DNA of 64,000 bases from Litorimonas taeanensis (GCF_003634015.1 NZ_RBII01000002.1:62001-126000), one strand, 5' to 3'; positions 17,209-27,421 are shown, counted from the first letter of the stretch. A program made the numbers and translations. Notes: generated by a model not told the origin, from the sequence alone.

Positions 17209-18921
17209 CTATTTTGGCGTCACATAAGAAGGCTCGGACAGCGGCATACCGAATAGATAGCCTTGAAAATAGTCAACGCCTAAACGTCGTAGCAATGCGG
17301 CATCAGCGGGGTCCTCTACCATTTCTGCCACAGTCTTGACCGAAAAGGTCTGCGCAAGGTCAACCATCATCCGCACAAAAGTTTGCATCTGCGGTTTGGT
17401 AGAGATGCCATTGATTTGGCTGCCATCAATTTTGATGGTCTCGGCTTCGATAGCCATCAAGTTTCGGAAACTCGTATGCCCAGATCCAAAATCATCAATG
17501 GCAAATTCACATCCCAAAGCCCTGGCTTCGCTGGAAAATTTCGCGGCTAATGACGGGTCATTGAGCGCCGCTGTTTCGGTTAACTCTATGACAATACGGC
17601 GCGTTAATGGCCCTAAGACTTTTAAGGCTTTTATATAATTTGCTGCAACGGCTGTATCTTTCACTGTTTCAGCAGAAACATTTAATGCAAGGCGTAATTC
17701 AGAATCACTTTGGAGCTTCGCCGCTGCAATTTCTAAGGCGCGGCGATCTAATATATGCACGAGACCAAGCTGTTCTGCCTTCATTATCATACGACCCGCA
17801 CTGACAAATTCGCCGGTTTTCTCTCTTAATCGTAAAAGACATTCATAATGGCACAACGCACCAGACTTAGCGTGGATGATAGGTTGATAAGCTAATGAAA
17901 CACGGTTTTCATTTAAAGCCGCGAAAATATCCTCTTTCTTAAACTCTATCACTGGCCGCGAAGATGGCAGGCCCATCATAGGATTATAGGCGGTAATTTG
18001 CGCATTTGGTTCTGCGCCCAAAGCTCTGGCTGTCTGAGCCATAAGAGTTTCAACATCACGGCCACGTTGCGGGAATATAGTATGCGCTATCGCAAGGTCG
18101 AGCTTTATCGCCCCTTGAGGCGTTTGGAAGGGCCGCTCTGAGAGAGCCAGTTTAAGGCGCCTCGCTAATATTTCAGGGTTACTATCGGGTCCGCGCAACC
18201 CCATCACACCAATAAAGAAATCTCCGTCGCTGTCTTTACCGGCGCAATCTGGCGCGTGAATGATTTGGCGGAGGCGGTCTGCGAAAGCTGAAAGAAGCCG
18301 CTCGCCAGTTTCATAACCATAAATTTGATGAATATCATCAAGGTTTTCAACATGAATTCGAAAGAGCCGCCCTTCTGCGTTCAAGCGCTGCGCTATCGCG
18401 GATAACCCCCATACGCTTTCCATGAATTTGGTTTTATTGGGCAGGCCTGTCACCAAGTCATGCGATGATAATTTAAGAGAGCGTTCCAAATTATCACGCT
18501 CATCGGTAATATCACGTAAGACGCCAATGGCTATTCTCTCGCCTTGTTGCTCCGATTGTCTTTGAACTGTCATTTCCAAGGTAATCCAACGGTCTTCACC
18601 GGTCTGCACGCGGAAATGCTGCGTCGTTTTTGCGCCGTCCCAGCTTAAGGCATTTAGTGCATTATCCATTTGCCTTTTATCGGCCTCATGGATGTGGTTT
18701 CGCCAATCTTGCCATTTTTGAGGCAGCTCTGAAGGCGCAATACGTATCAATGCCGCAGCGCGTAGACGGTCTGGCCAAATCATAGACTGGCCTTCGAGCC
18801 TAAACACAGAGGCCTTTAATAATTCTAATTCAGCCTGGCTGATGTTCGATGACTGTGTCGCGACATCAATAGACGGTATTTCCATCAAGACAGAGGTCAT
18901 ATCGGTTATGTTATCCGACAT
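17209..18921 (-). CDS. PAS-GGDEF-EAL cyclic-di-GMP phosphodiesterase
   Basis: A 570-residue cytoplasmic signalling protein with no membrane helix. A PAS/PAC-like domain (to about residue 145) is followed by a GGDEF domain in which the signature is degenerate (SDGDF), so it is probably not a cyclase. The EAL domain keeps the catalytic set: E in ECLLRLR, N in LNVS, E in ELTE, DD in IDDFGSG, K in IKIDG, E in AEMVE, and Q in QGYLFG. It should therefore hydrolyse cyclic-di-GMP, with GGDEF as a possible regulatory GTP site. Confidence 0.9.
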   Translation of the reverse strand: MSDNITDMTSVLMEIPSIDVATQSSNISQAELELLKASVFRLEGQSMIWPDRLRAAALIRIAPSELPQKWQDWRNHIHEADKRQMDNALNALSWDGAKTTQHFRVQTGEDRWITLEMTVQRQSEQQGERIAIGVLRDITDERDNLERSLKLSSHDLVTGLPNKTKFMESVWGLSAIAQRLNAEGRLFRIHVENLDDIHQIYGYETGERLLSAFADRLRQIIHAPDCAGKDSDGDFFIGVMGLRGPDSNPEILARRLKLALSERPFQTPQGAIKLDLAIAHTIFPQRGRDVETLMAQTARALGAEPNAQITAYNPMMGLPSSRPVIEFKKEDIFAALNENRVSLAYQPIIHAKSGALCHYECLLRLREKTGEFVSAGRMIMKAEQLGLVHILDRRALEIAAAKLQSDSELRLALNVSAETVKDTAVAANYIKALKVLGPLTRRIVIELTETAALNDPSLAAKFSSEARALGCEFAIDDFGSGHTSFRNLMAIEAETIKIDGSQINGISTKPQMQTFVRMMVDLAQTFSVKTVAEMVEDPADAALLRRLGVDYFQGYLFGMPLSEPSYVTPK

Positions 18922-18964
18922 TTTGGTTTTGCCCCATATCTGAAACGTTGTTTTTCAACTGACC

Positions 18965-19393
18965 CTATCCATCCCCAACGGCAAAATCACGACGGGCGCT
19001 TGCAATCGTCACCATAAATCCAGCCATTACATCAAGTAAAGCCATAAGGCCGATTAAGAAGAAAACGGAGGTTCCAAAGGCTGGAAACATTAAAAATTCG
19101 ACCAAACAAATGATGAAGAGAAGCATTGAAAAAGCGTGGTTCATTACCGCCGCGCGGTCTGTACCCGTAGATTTAATAAGCTCAAAAAATAACATCAATA
19201 AGGACAATGCAATCAACATATGTCCGGGTGTGATAAACCAAACAGAACCAGACATCATATCAATAGATAAAAAATCTTGATCTAATCGTGCACGGATTTG
19301 TTCAGCCGTCGCAAAGGCTGTGCCGCTGAAAGCCAGAATATTGTAAAGTGCGACCGGCATAATCATCAAAGGAAAGACGAGAAAAAACCGCAT
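18965..19393 (-). CDS. Four-helix membrane protein, unknown
   Basis: A 142-residue protein with four predicted membrane helices (MRFFLVFPLMIMPVALYNILAF; GHMLIALSLLMLFFELI; AFSMLLFIICLVEFLMF; FLIGLMALLDVMAGFMV). I do not recognise a named domain. The first loop (about 40 residues) carries an acidic and aromatic motif that would face outside the membrane. It lies between the EAL gene and a GT2 glycosyltransferase on the same strand, but gaps of 43 and 123 bases do not prove an operon. Confidence 0.7.
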   Translation of the reverse strand: MRFFLVFPLMIMPVALYNILAFSGTAFATAEQIRARLDQDFLSIDMMSGSVWFITPGHMLIALSLLMLFFELIKSTGTDRAAVMNHAFSMLLFIICLVEFLMFPAFGTSVFFLIGLMALLDVMAGFMVTIASARRDFAVGDG

Positions 19394-19516
19394 ATCGTGT
19401 CACTCCTAGATTGCCAGAATCACAGACATAGCGACCCCTAAAGATTACTTAAGACTTTCTAAAGAGAAATGGCTTGTAAAAGGTTAACGTGAAGGCTTTT
19501 AAAGCGCTATTCTGGT

Positions 19517-20275
19517 TTAAATTTCGTCCCACCCTTTGGGGTTTCGTGAGCGTGAATTAAGCCACATTACGCCTCGCAAATCTGAAAAAGAGACCATTAA
19601 GCGACCAAAATTTGTATATTTGGATTCTCCGGCAATACGCGCTCTGTGGCTCACATCTGCGAACTCAATTTTATAGCCCTCACGCAGCATCAAGGCGGGG
19701 ATGTAACGATGAATATGGTCAAAATAGGGAAGACGTAAAAAGGCTTCCCGTTTGAACAGTTTAAGGCCGCACCCAGTATCGTCGGCCTCGTCTTTGAGTA
19801 ATTTCTTTCGAATGCCATTGGCCCATTTAGAAGCCCATAATTTGGCTTGGCTATCTTGACGTTTCACGCGGCGGCCGCCGACTAACATAAGATCTTTGGG
19901 GGCATCCACGCGCAAGATTTGATCCCGTAGTTTGGGAATATCAGCCGGGTTATTTTGCCCGTCCCCATCTAAGGTCGCAATAAGTTCAGAGCGCGCCGCC
20001 AAAACACCTGTCCGCAGAGCCCGCGACTGACCTGCATTTGCGCGGTGACTTAAAACCCGTAATTCAGAATATTGACTTTTCAAGTCGCGCAACACATTGG
20101 CTGTGTCATCCGTACTGGCATCATTAACGAAAATCATTTCGTAAGACGTCGCGAAAAGAGCTTTGGCAATTTCTTCGACTAATTGCGCCACATTTTCCGC
20201 TTCGTTATATACGGGCACGACAACAGATAGCCTTGGCTCTGCATTCATTTTAGAATTTTTTGGCGTAATTGACAT
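19517..20275 (-). CDS. GT2 glycosyltransferase, polyprenyl-phosphate sugar synthase type
   Basis: A 252-residue GT-A enzyme with VVPVYNEAENV, the DDT-type NDASTDDT loop, the metal-binding DGDGQNNP and the DTGCGLKLFKREAF acceptor motif seen in dolichyl-phosphate mannose synthase and ArnC-like enzymes. No membrane helices are present, as in the single-domain soluble type. It is divergent from an ArnT-like transferase across a 158-base gap: the likely inference is that it loads a sugar on undecaprenyl phosphate that the ArnT-like protein then moves to lipid A or another envelope acceptor. Confidence 0.85.
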   Translation of the reverse strand: MSITPKNSKMNAEPRLSVVVPVYNEAENVAQLVEEIAKALFATSYEMIFVNDASTDDTANVLRDLKSQYSELRVLSHRANAGQSRALRTGVLAARSELIATLDGDGQNNPADIPKLRDQILRVDAPKDLMLVGGRRVKRQDSQAKLWASKWANGIRKKLLKDEADDTGCGLKLFKREAFLRLPYFDHIHRYIPALMLREGYKIEFADVSHRARIAGESKYTNFGRLMVSFSDLRGVMWLNSRSRNPKGWDEI

Positions 20276-20433
20276 GGTCTGCTATTGCCATGTGCAAGGA
20301 GTCTATTCAATTCGCAATCACTGTTTATCTCATCACAGACGATGCCGTTTTGTAACGCCAGCCCCGAAAAATCAGCGTTAGCAAAAGAAATTATAGCGAC
20401 AAAGCCCACTAAATTCAGTAATCAAAACACATC

Positions 20434-22155
20434 ATGATACGTGCTTTACTGACTTCCCCAATATCGCAAAGCAAAGCCATTTTCGTCTTGGTGATCTTGA
20501 CGCTTCTTGTCACTTTACCGGGGCTAGCGAGCCTATCCGTCTTGGATCGCGACGAAGCCCGCTACGCACAGGCCAGTGTGCAAATGGCGGAAAGCGGCGA
20601 TTATTTGAACATCAGATTTCAAGACGAAGCCCGCAATAAAAAACCCGCTGGCATATATTGGCTTCAAGTCGCAGCCATTAAAACCTTCAGCGCTCCAGAG
20701 ACCCGAAACATCTGGGTGCAGCGACTGCCATCTGTTTTAGGGGCCCTCCTTGCCGTCTTAGCGACTTATTTCGCCGGCGCGAAATTAATTGGACGACAGG
20801 CAGGCTTCATCGGCGCAGTCACCCTCGCCTTATCAATGATGATGATATTTGAAGGACATATTGCCAAAACGGACGCAGTTTTATGCGCTATGGGAGCGCT
20901 CTGCTTTTCTGCTATCGCCCATATCAGAACTGAAACCGCAGGGCTTTCCCTGTGGAAGGCCCGCCCGGCTGTTTGGATTTTTTGGGTAGCGCTTGGCTTT
21001 TCTATTTTGATTAAAGGCCCCGTTATTCCGACCTTGGTGGCGCTTTCTATGGGGACGTTATTACTGTGGGAGAGGCGAGGTTATGGCATGCGCCAATTCG
21101 TCAATATTCCTGCTATCGCAGCCTGTTTTATAATCTTTCTACCTTGGGCCATCGCCATTGGTATAGAAACCAATGGCGCCTTTTTCACCGAAAGTTTGGG
21201 CCATGACCTAGGCGGTAAAATGGTCTCTGCGCAAGAAAGTCACCCTGGGCCATTTGGCTATCACCTTGCGCTTCTGAGCGTGACCTTTTGGCCGGGTTCT
21301 ATATTCTTACTCCCCGCCTTTGCCTTGGCCATTCGTACCGTAGGGCGTAGCGGCCATAAAACCAGTGATTTGGCCAAAGCTGTACGGCTATGTTTAGCTT
21401 GGATTCTACCCTATTGGATTTTAATCGAGGTCATGCCGACGAAATTGCCGCATTATTCATTGCCTGTATTTCCGGCTTTGGCTTTGCTGGTGGGTATGGT
21501 TTTTACGCATCTCGTCGCGATTAAAGATTTTAAAATTCTGCGTTTCATAAACGGTTCTCTATTTTTAATCGTTTCCGCAGGGCTTTTATACGGGTTGGTT
21601 TATGCCCAAGCGGTTTTCTCTGGTACGGGCCTACCGACGAGTTTGTTGCTTACGCTCTGCCTTGCGGGAGTTTTGGCGTTATTGGCAGGTTTTGCGATTT
21701 GGTCGAATGCTATTCAGCTCTCATTTTTATCGGCGGGCTTGTGTGCCATAATTCTTAATATTACGGCGTATGGCGTTATTTTGCCCAGCTTAACCTCTCT
21801 GCGTTTAACGGATCAATTAGAGGCTGGATTTCGAGAGTACAATATCCCACTGCCGCGAGAAGGCGGGCCATTGGTTCAAGCCATTAATTTCACGGAGCCG
21901 AGCCTTGTTTACCGCTTTGGCAAAGACATACGCCTTGGCGATCAGATTGATTTAAATAGTCCAGAAACATGGCGGGTGGGACAGTTATTTATTCTGGATA
22001 CCCTGCATAAAAAAGGCGCGGCGCTGGAGCGCCTGCGCGATGCGAAAAACGCACAGGGCGCCTGCCTAGACCTGCGTTTTTCTGTTGAGGGATTAAACTA
22101 TTCACGCGGCGATACCGTCGACCTCCGCGTGTTAGAAATCGTGCCTTGCGATTAA
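20434..22155 (+). CDS. ArnT-like GT39 family glycosyltransferase
   Basis: A 573-residue polytopic membrane protein with roughly 11-12 helices. The first periplasmic loop holds [15 protein letters not shown], with the catalytic acidic residue of GT39/ArnT-type GT-C enzymes, followed by [10 protein letters not shown] and [12 protein letters not shown], strongly resembling ArnT family landmarks. Such enzymes use undecaprenyl-phosphate sugars to decorate lipid A. The start ATG at 20434 is directly followed by the first helix. The C-terminal about 90 residues form a soluble periplasmic domain. Which sugar is transferred cannot be read from sequence. Confidence 0.85.
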   Translation: MIRALLTSPISQSKAIFVLVILTLLVTLPGLASLSVLDRDEARYAQASVQMAESGDYLNIRFQDEARNKKPAGIYWLQVAAIKTFSAPETRNIWVQRLPSVLGALLAVLATYFAGAKLIGRQAGFIGAVTLALSMMMIFEGHIAKTDAVLCAMGALCFSAIAHIRTETAGLSLWKARPAVWIFWVALGFSILIKGPVIPTLVALSMGTLLLWERRGYGMRQFVNIPAIAACFIIFLPWAIAIGIETNGAFFTESLGHDLGGKMVSAQESHPGPFGYHLALLSVTFWPGSIFLLPAFALAIRTVGRSGHKTSDLAKAVRLCLAWILPYWILIEVMPTKLPHYSLPVFPALALLVGMVFTHLVAIKDFKILRFINGSLFLIVSAGLLYGLVYAQAVFSGTGLPTSLLLTLCLAGVLALLAGFAIWSNAIQLSFLSAGLCAIILNITAYGVILPSLTSLRLTDQLEAGFREYNIPLPREGGPLVQAINFTEPSLVYRFGKDIRLGDQIDLNSPETWRVGQLFILDTLHKKGAALERLRDAKNAQGACLDLRFSVEGLNYSRGDTVDLRVLEIVPCD

Positions 22156-24098
22156 TTATCCGCTTTTAAACGCCGTAAATCAGGGGCCAGAGATTCTTCG
22201 GAGAGCGCCTGAATGGCTTCGTTCAAATCCAATATCGTTTGATCGCGCGAGCCAAGGCGGCGAAGGGCGAGCTTGCCCTCTTCGGCCTCTTTCATACCGA
22301 CCACGGCGATGACAGGAATTTTGCGATCCGCAGATAATTCACGAATTTTGTAATTAATTTTTTCGTTCCGCAAATCCGTTTCCACACGCAGCCCCGCCGC
22401 GCGCATTTTAGCCGCGACTTGCTCCGCATATTCATCCGCACCGCCCGTAATCGTGGCAATCACGACCTGCACAGGGGCGAGCCAAAGCGGAAAACGCCCC
22501 GCATAGTTTTCAATCAAAATACCGAGGAAACGCTCAAACGACCCCAGCACTGCGCGGTGAAGCATAAGCGGTGCATGTTTCGCATCATCCGACCCAATAT
22601 AAGAGGCGCCGAGGCGTTCGGGCAAGTTCGGGTCAAGCTGTATCGTACCGGCCTGCCATTCACGGCCAATCGCGTCTTTCAAAACGAAATCAAGTTTCGG
22701 GCCGTAAAACGCCCCGTCCCCTGCGTTTAAGACAATTTCCAAACCCGATTGTTTCGCCGCTTCTTCGAGCGCATCTTCGGCCATATCCCAATATTCATCT
22801 GAACCCACACGCATGTCAGGACGGGTCGAGAACATGACTTTGACATCATTAAAGCCCAAATCGGCATAAACGCTTTTCAGCAATTCAGTGAACAGTTTCA
22901 CCTCATCCGTGACTTGTTCCAGCGTACAGAAAATATGCCCGTCATCTTGGGTAAAGGCGCGTACGCGCATCAGTCCATGCAAAGCGCCCGAAGGTTCATA
23001 TCGATGGCAAGAGCCAAATTCCGCCATACGCAATGGCAGGTCACGATAGGATTTCTGCCCATGATTAAAGACCTGAATATGACACGGGCAATTCATAGGC
23101 TTGAGCGAGAGAACTTTGTCTTCTTCGGCGATTTCCGCGACAAACATATTTTCGCGATATTTTTCCCAATGACCAGAGGCTTCCCAAAACTTACGATCCA
23201 TGAGCATGGGCGTTTTAATTTCTTGATAGCCATATTCGGCTTGGCGGCGGCGCATATATTCTTGCAACAGGCGATAGAGCTGCCAGCCATGAGCGTGCCA
23301 GAACGCTTGGCCTTGGGCTTCTTCTTGGAAATGGAACAAATCTAGTTCCCGGCCAAGACGTCGGTGATCGCGTTTTTCGGCTTCGGCGAGTTGATGCAAA
23401 TGCGCGTCGAGGTCTTCTTGTGTGGCCCAAGCCGTGCCGTAAATCCGTTGTAGCTGTGGATTTTTCGCATCCCCGCGCCAATAAGCGCCGGCGACCTTCA
23501 TCAATTTAAAGGCTTTGCCGACCTTACCCGTAGAGGGCAAATGCGGGCCACGGCAGAGGTCAAACCATTTGCCCTGTTTATAAACGGTGATGGTTTCGCT
23601 CTCGGGCAAATCTTGGATAAGCTCGGCCTTAAATGTCTCGCCCATATCGGTGAACATTTTTATGGCCTCATTGCGGTCCATGACTAGGCGTTCAAATTTA
23701 TCATTGCGGTTAATGATGAAAGCCATTTTCTTTTCTATCGCGGCGAAGTCGTCTTCGGAAAACGGTTCTTCGCGGAAAAAATCATAATAAAACCCGTTTT
23801 CAATAACGGGGCCGATTGTGACCTGCGTACCGGGGAAAAGCTCTTGCACCGCTTCGGCCAAAACATGGGCGGCGTCATGGCGGATAAGCTCTAGCCCTTC
23901 GGGGTCTTCGGCGGTGACGAGTTCGATTTTGGCGTTGGCTTCGATCGGCAGGCTGGCATCCACTAAAACGCCGTCGAGCTTGGCCGCTAAAACCTTTTTC
24001 GCGAGGCCCTTGGATATGGACTTTGCGATTTCCATGGCCGTCGTGCCGCTGTCGTAATCGCGTGCGGCACCATCGGGGAATGTCAAAGTGACTGTCAT
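22152..24098 (-). CDS. thrS: Threonyl-tRNA synthetase
   Basis: A 648-residue class II synthetase. It shows an N-terminal TGS domain (residues 1-62), an editing domain with [10 protein letters not shown] and [13 protein letters not shown], the catalytic core with zinc-ligand [10 protein letters not shown], and a C-terminal anticodon-binding domain ([11 protein letters not shown] onward). The length is normal. The ATG overlaps the yidD stop (ATGA) so the two are translationally coupled. It converges with the ArnT-like gene, with the stops overlapping by four bases. Confidence 0.97.
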   Translation of the reverse strand: MTVTLTFPDGAARDYDSGTTAMEIAKSISKGLAKKVLAAKLDGVLVDASLPIEANAKIELVTAEDPEGLELIRHDAAHVLAEAVQELFPGTQVTIGPVIENGFYYDFFREEPFSEDDFAAIEKKMAFIINRNDKFERLVMDRNEAIKMFTDMGETFKAELIQDLPESETITVYKQGKWFDLCRGPHLPSTGKVGKAFKLMKVAGAYWRGDAKNPQLQRIYGTAWATQEDLDAHLHQLAEAEKRDHRRLGRELDLFHFQEEAQGQAFWHAHGWQLYRLLQEYMRRRQAEYGYQEIKTPMLMDRKFWEASGHWEKYRENMFVAEIAEEDKVLSLKPMNCPCHIQVFNHGQKSYRDLPLRMAEFGSCHRYEPSGALHGLMRVRAFTQDDGHIFCTLEQVTDEVKLFTELLKSVYADLGFNDVKVMFSTRPDMRVGSDEYWDMAEDALEEAAKQSGLEIVLNAGDGAFYGPKLDFVLKDAIGREWQAGTIQLDPNLPERLGASYIGSDDAKHAPLMLHRAVLGSFERFLGILIENYAGRFPLWLAPVQVVIATITGGADEYAEQVAAKMRAAGLRVETDLRNEKINYKIRELSADRKIPVIAVVGMKEAEEGKLALRRLGSRDQTILDLNEAIQALSEESLAPDLRRLKADN

Positions 24099-24439
24099 TT
24101 TAAATCCGTCTTCACTTCACCCGTCTGGGACGGGTTATTAACCGAACGCCAACGGCCATATCGCCACGGCGCCCATAAAGGGGCCTTCGTAATATGTTCC
24201 GGCACATTATCAACCCCGCTTGTGGCCCCCAAAGCGGTAAAAGGATGACAGCGCAGCAGCCTCGCCAGCGTCATCCACCCCCCCGCCCAAGGCCCATGCC
24301 GCTCTATCGCTTCGACGGAATAGGCCGAACAAGAGGGGTAATGCCGGCATTTAATACCAAACACAGACAGAACGGGCGAAATAAACCGCCGATACACCCA
24401 TAAAAGGCCCAACATAGGATATGAAAAAAGGCGGCGCAT
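24095..24439 (-). CDS. yidD: Membrane protein insertion efficiency factor YidD
   Basis: A 114-residue protein with the YidD pattern: [34 protein letters not shown] and RLLRCHPF, including the conserved cysteines. It is thought to assist YidC-mediated insertion of inner-membrane proteins at the cytoplasmic face. The C-terminal extension ([18 protein letters not shown]) is ordinary for alphaproteobacteria. It is the first gene of a two-gene operon with thrS (ATGA overlap). Upstream lies the long accessory gap to 25358. Confidence 0.95.
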   Translation of the reverse strand: MRRLFSYPMLGLLWVYRRFISPVLSVFGIKCRHYPSCSAYSVEAIERHGPWAGGWMTLARLLRCHPFTALGATSGVDNVPEHITKAPLWAPWRYGRWRSVNNPSQTGEVKTDLK

Positions 24440-24542
24440 AGGGGGAAGATAGGCGGTTTTTGACGGCGTTGGTAGAGCTATTCCATCCGAACGACACGAA
24501 GCGTAGCGAAGTTAGTGAGGATGCCCTTTCTGTATCTTGTCC

Positions 24543-24796
24543 TATCCGAAACCTGTTGGTTTCGGCGCTTCATTCACCCGCCCATGCGCGCCTTGCCGCA
24601 CGCCATCTGGGGCCGAGCCAATCAGGGAAATCCGATAAAGAGGACATGCCCGCGGGGCGGTTTCCTTACCGGAGACCGTATGCATAAGTGTTTCGTAAGG
24701 GCCATACCCCACGGCAGCGGTTTTTGATGAAGCGGCCGTGGTATCGACCCCACAGTACGTCACCTGCGAATTAGTTGTTTAGAAATCTAAACAACG
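24543..24796. other. Hairpin-rich GC block, possible structured RNA
   Basis: This is the left part of a 919-base gap between yidD and the GHKL ATPase. Several consecutive inverted repeats are visible: CCGAAACC-TGTT-GGTTTCGG starting near 24544; GGTTTCC-TTACC-GGAGACC near 24660; ATACC(CC)ACGGC pairing with GCCGTGGTAT near 24704-24745; and a perfect GTTGTTTAGA-AA-TCTAAACAAC ending near 24795. Their density suggests a folded RNA. A 73-codon GTG-started frame on the minus strand (24542-24763) covers most of the block but has no ribosome binding site or recognisable domain. I could not find hallmark sequences of tmRNA, RNase P or SRP RNA. Confidence 0.35.
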
Positions 24797-25045
24797 ACCT
24801 AGGCAACGGTGGTAATGCACACACTCCAAAAGACCCGGCACAGTCGCCCTGTCAAAAGCGATGCTCAATCCCGCTGTCTCATACTCCAGAAGGTGACGTC
24901 TTCCTGTCCACGAGCAAAAGAACAAGTTTGAATATAAGGGCAATAGGGTACGTGCGGACGCATTTTTTGATTTTAGAGGTAAGGTTTTGGGGGAATGCGG
25001 TTTTATATAAGGATAAGCGGGGATTAATGTATCTAGCGCTCCGCT

Positions 25046-25114
25046 CATCCCGCCGAAGGGCGGGATCCAGAAACCCCGCCCTTGCCCTTTTGGGTACGCA
25101 GAGCGGGGCGGGGT
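25046..25114. repeat. REP-like tandem inverted repeats
   Basis: Two strong GC hairpins lie side by side. The first is ATCCCGCC-GAAG-GGCGGGAT at 25047-25066, followed by CCAG. The second pairs ACCCCGCCC (25073-25081) with GGGCGGGGT (25106-25114). This resembles the short palindromic intergenic repeats of alphaproteobacteria whose spurious translation reads WIPPFGGM or similar. It may mark a repetitive extragenic element, and may help end transcripts. Confidence 0.55.
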
Positions 25115-25188
25115 GAACGGGTTTAGGGGGAGGAGCATTGACCCACATTTCCACTTTCCCACTCTCACATCATTAACCCGTCATTCGA

Positions 25189-25208
25189 ATGCATTTTATA
25201 AAATGCAT
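25189..25208. repeat. 20-base perfect palindrome
   Basis: ATGCATTTTATAAAATGCAT is a perfect 20-base palindrome in the gap downstream of the GHKL ATPase gene (its stop is at 25359). It could be a protein binding site or a weak transcript-ending hairpin. The rest of 24797-25358 shows no gene that I can support. Confidence 0.5.
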
Positions 25209-25358
25209 GACTAGATCGAGGAATCCATGCGGTGCACTCTCCATGTTTGAGAATTAGCGTTGACCTGTGCGTTTGCCGTATAGTCCCATAACAAACAACG
25301 TAACAAACGCTACCTTCACCGTAAATAAACCATTTTTAAAATCCGACCTTGGCTATAT

Positions 25359-27323
25359 TTAAAATACATCCCCATAGGTCAGTTTTTGATGTTTTTGGGA
25401 TTCAACTGGAGAGTTAAGTAGCTCAAATAGCTCAGCCAAACAAATAACTTTTATTTGGGTGTTAGAAGAGTCTAATAAGTGAGTAAGGCCATGGTGCTGT
25501 CTATGTTGAATGTTGTCAAAATCAAGAAGTGAGGTCACCCCATAGTCACGCTTATATTCTTCACCCATTTCCCAAAAGACTGCTAAATCAATGTCTTTCT
25601 CATTTTTAACACCGCTCTCAAATTCCCGGATAAGTCCGTCTAAGCTAAATTTATATTCAACGACTTTCGGAGGAGCAATATACGGTTTAATCAATTGCTC
25701 GGTTAAAATCCCCAGAGGATTAGATATCTGATTAAAGACATGATTATCTAAGGGTTCTTCCGCGCAAAATTGGAATACACCATCGTATTGTGAAACTTGT
25801 GAGGTTGCTAACAGTCTAATGCCTCGAATAACTCCACCAGCGAGCAATTGATTAAATAACGCTATTGCATCCTGCTCAGAACGAGGAATCGCACCAATCG
25901 AAATCTTTTTCGTGGGAAGAAAGAAATTATCATTTTCAAGTTTCAGTGGATGCTCTTGAGCATGTCTTTCTTGGTCTTTCATCCAATCGTGGAATTTAAT
26001 GTCTTTTTCAATATCAACTTGAGCTCCGCTATCAGATTTGAGTATTTTTCTCTGAGCACTCAACTTTCCGACTATCATCACAGAAATTTTTTCAGCTAAG
26101 CTCTTTAATTCAGGTTGAAAGCCTTTTCGCCCAAGGTCTGGGTCTGCGTCAGTAAAATGCACAATAACATGGGTCTGGTTTTGGTGACCTATGCTCTTAG
26201 TAAGAGGAATAGTTATAAGTTCCCCCTGAATCATGTTGTTGTTTGCAAGTTGCAGACCGCCTTTTATAATCCGAAGGCCCTTCCTTAGTTTTGCTTTCTT
26301 ATCATTCAATTGATCCCAAACTTCTGTCGAATATGTGAAATAACCATATGCGACTACGTTGTATAGTTCAGCAAGCTCACGTTCCTCGTCATCCAAGTTC
26401 CGAATGGACTTTATTGATTCATTTGGGAAGAAGTCATAAATTCCGTTTGACCTTGTATATTTTTTAATTGCTAGATTAGGATCCTTACCGTTATCTATTG
26501 CCTTTTTTTGTAATTTTACAATAGCATTTAGCTCTTGACTGGCTGCTATTTCATTGTGTGGAAATTTATACTTTGCACTACAGTCTAGTTCCGAAGAAGT
26601 CTGTCCATTTATGTCCGTGACATGAACATCGAATTTAATTTCAGATTCGGATTGATCTAATAAATTTAAATACCCAAGCGGCGTCTTAGTTAGAAGTAAA
26701 TATTTCCATTGATGCGGAGTAGTAGCGTTATACCAAAATAGCTTCTTCGGACGCGTATTATCACCTCCAAAAATTATCTTAAAGCTAGCTCCTTTATCAA
26801 TACTAGAAAACCATTGACTTTTGGAACTAATGGGTATGGCTTTTGGACGTATTTGTTGCGCATTACGGTCATCCACCCAGAGTCTACCATTCTTGATTTG
26901 CCTTCCATCATGGAAGTTATCGTTCTTTGTTCGAATGGTTAAATCGTTGAACCCATAAGCAACATAAGTAACTCCGACACCTTTATTACCTCGAGTCCCA
27001 CCTCCGTCTTTGAAAGATATACTGGGGGCTAAAAAAGACCTAAACTGTTCCTCCTCGAAACCAACCCCATTGTCGACCACCTCCAAAGAGTTATTTTTCA
27101 GGTCAATATGAACTAAAATTTTAGGCTTAAAATTGTTCCCTTCAATTGAAATGCGCTTTTCAATAGAATCCATTGCATTTTGAATTAGTTCTGCAAAGGA
27201 ATCATACTTACCAACATAAGATTTTAATATATTTTTTATTTCGCGCTTTTTCGCAGCAATTAACATTTCTTGGTCTGAATTTGTAATCGTCTCTAATGGG
27301 TCCCATGCGAATCGCTCGTTCAT
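25359..27323 (-). CDS. GHKL (Hsp90/MORC-like) ATPase, candidate defence protein
   Basis: A 654-residue protein with an N-terminal GHKL ATPase: N-box FAELIQNAMDS (residues 43-53, E45 and N49), DNGVGF (84-89), and the glycine-rich lid GTRGNKGVGVTYVAYG (109-124). This arrangement is closer to MORC/Hsp90-type than to histidine kinases, and there is no phospho-acceptor His domain. The C-terminal region contains VEYKFSLDGLIREF and IDLAVFWEMG, whose E-x-K and flanking strands could be a nuclease-like fold, which is a guess. It is visibly AT-rich against its neighbours and stands alone in an accessory gap between yidD and ispG, as transferred defence genes often do. No partner gene is seen. Confidence 0.75.
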   Translation of the reverse strand: MNERFAWDPLETITNSDQEMLIAAKKREIKNILKSYVGKYDSFAELIQNAMDSIEKRISIEGNNFKPKILVHIDLKNNSLEVVDNGVGFEEEQFRSFLAPSISFKDGGGTRGNKGVGVTYVAYGFNDLTIRTKNDNFHDGRQIKNGRLWVDDRNAQQIRPKAIPISSKSQWFSSIDKGASFKIIFGGDNTRPKKLFWYNATTPHQWKYLLLTKTPLGYLNLLDQSESEIKFDVHVTDINGQTSSELDCSAKYKFPHNEIAASQELNAIVKLQKKAIDNGKDPNLAIKKYTRSNGIYDFFPNESIKSIRNLDDEERELAELYNVVAYGYFTYSTEVWDQLNDKKAKLRKGLRIIKGGLQLANNNMIQGELITIPLTKSIGHQNQTHVIVHFTDADPDLGRKGFQPELKSLAEKISVMIVGKLSAQRKILKSDSGAQVDIEKDIKFHDWMKDQERHAQEHPLKLENDNFFLPTKKISIGAIPRSEQDAIALFNQLLAGGVIRGIRLLATSQVSQYDGVFQFCAEEPLDNHVFNQISNPLGILTEQLIKPYIAPPKVVEYKFSLDGLIREFESGVKNEKDIDLAVFWEMGEEYKRDYGVTSLLDFDNIQHRQHHGLTHLLDSSNTQIKVICLAELFELLNSPVESQKHQKLTYGDVF

Positions 27324-27421
27324 TTTATTCTCGTTTCTGTCTTTGATGTGCTATTTATTAAATTATAGTCTAGTCAACACTCGTCTACTAAAAGTTTCGA
27401 CCAGAACTACTCCGCCACTTC

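Noticed and set aside
24542-24763. 73-codon GTG-started frame on the minus strand across the hairpin block
   Set aside because: No ribosome binding site, no recognisable domain, and its sequence is dominated by inverted repeats; kept only as an alternative to a structured RNA.
24440-25358. tmRNA, RNase P RNA or SRP RNA
   Set aside because: I searched by eye for the tag-coding segment and T-arm of tmRNA, the GAGGAAAGTCC core of RNase P and the GGTCAGG...GGAAGCAGCC core of SRP RNA and found none.
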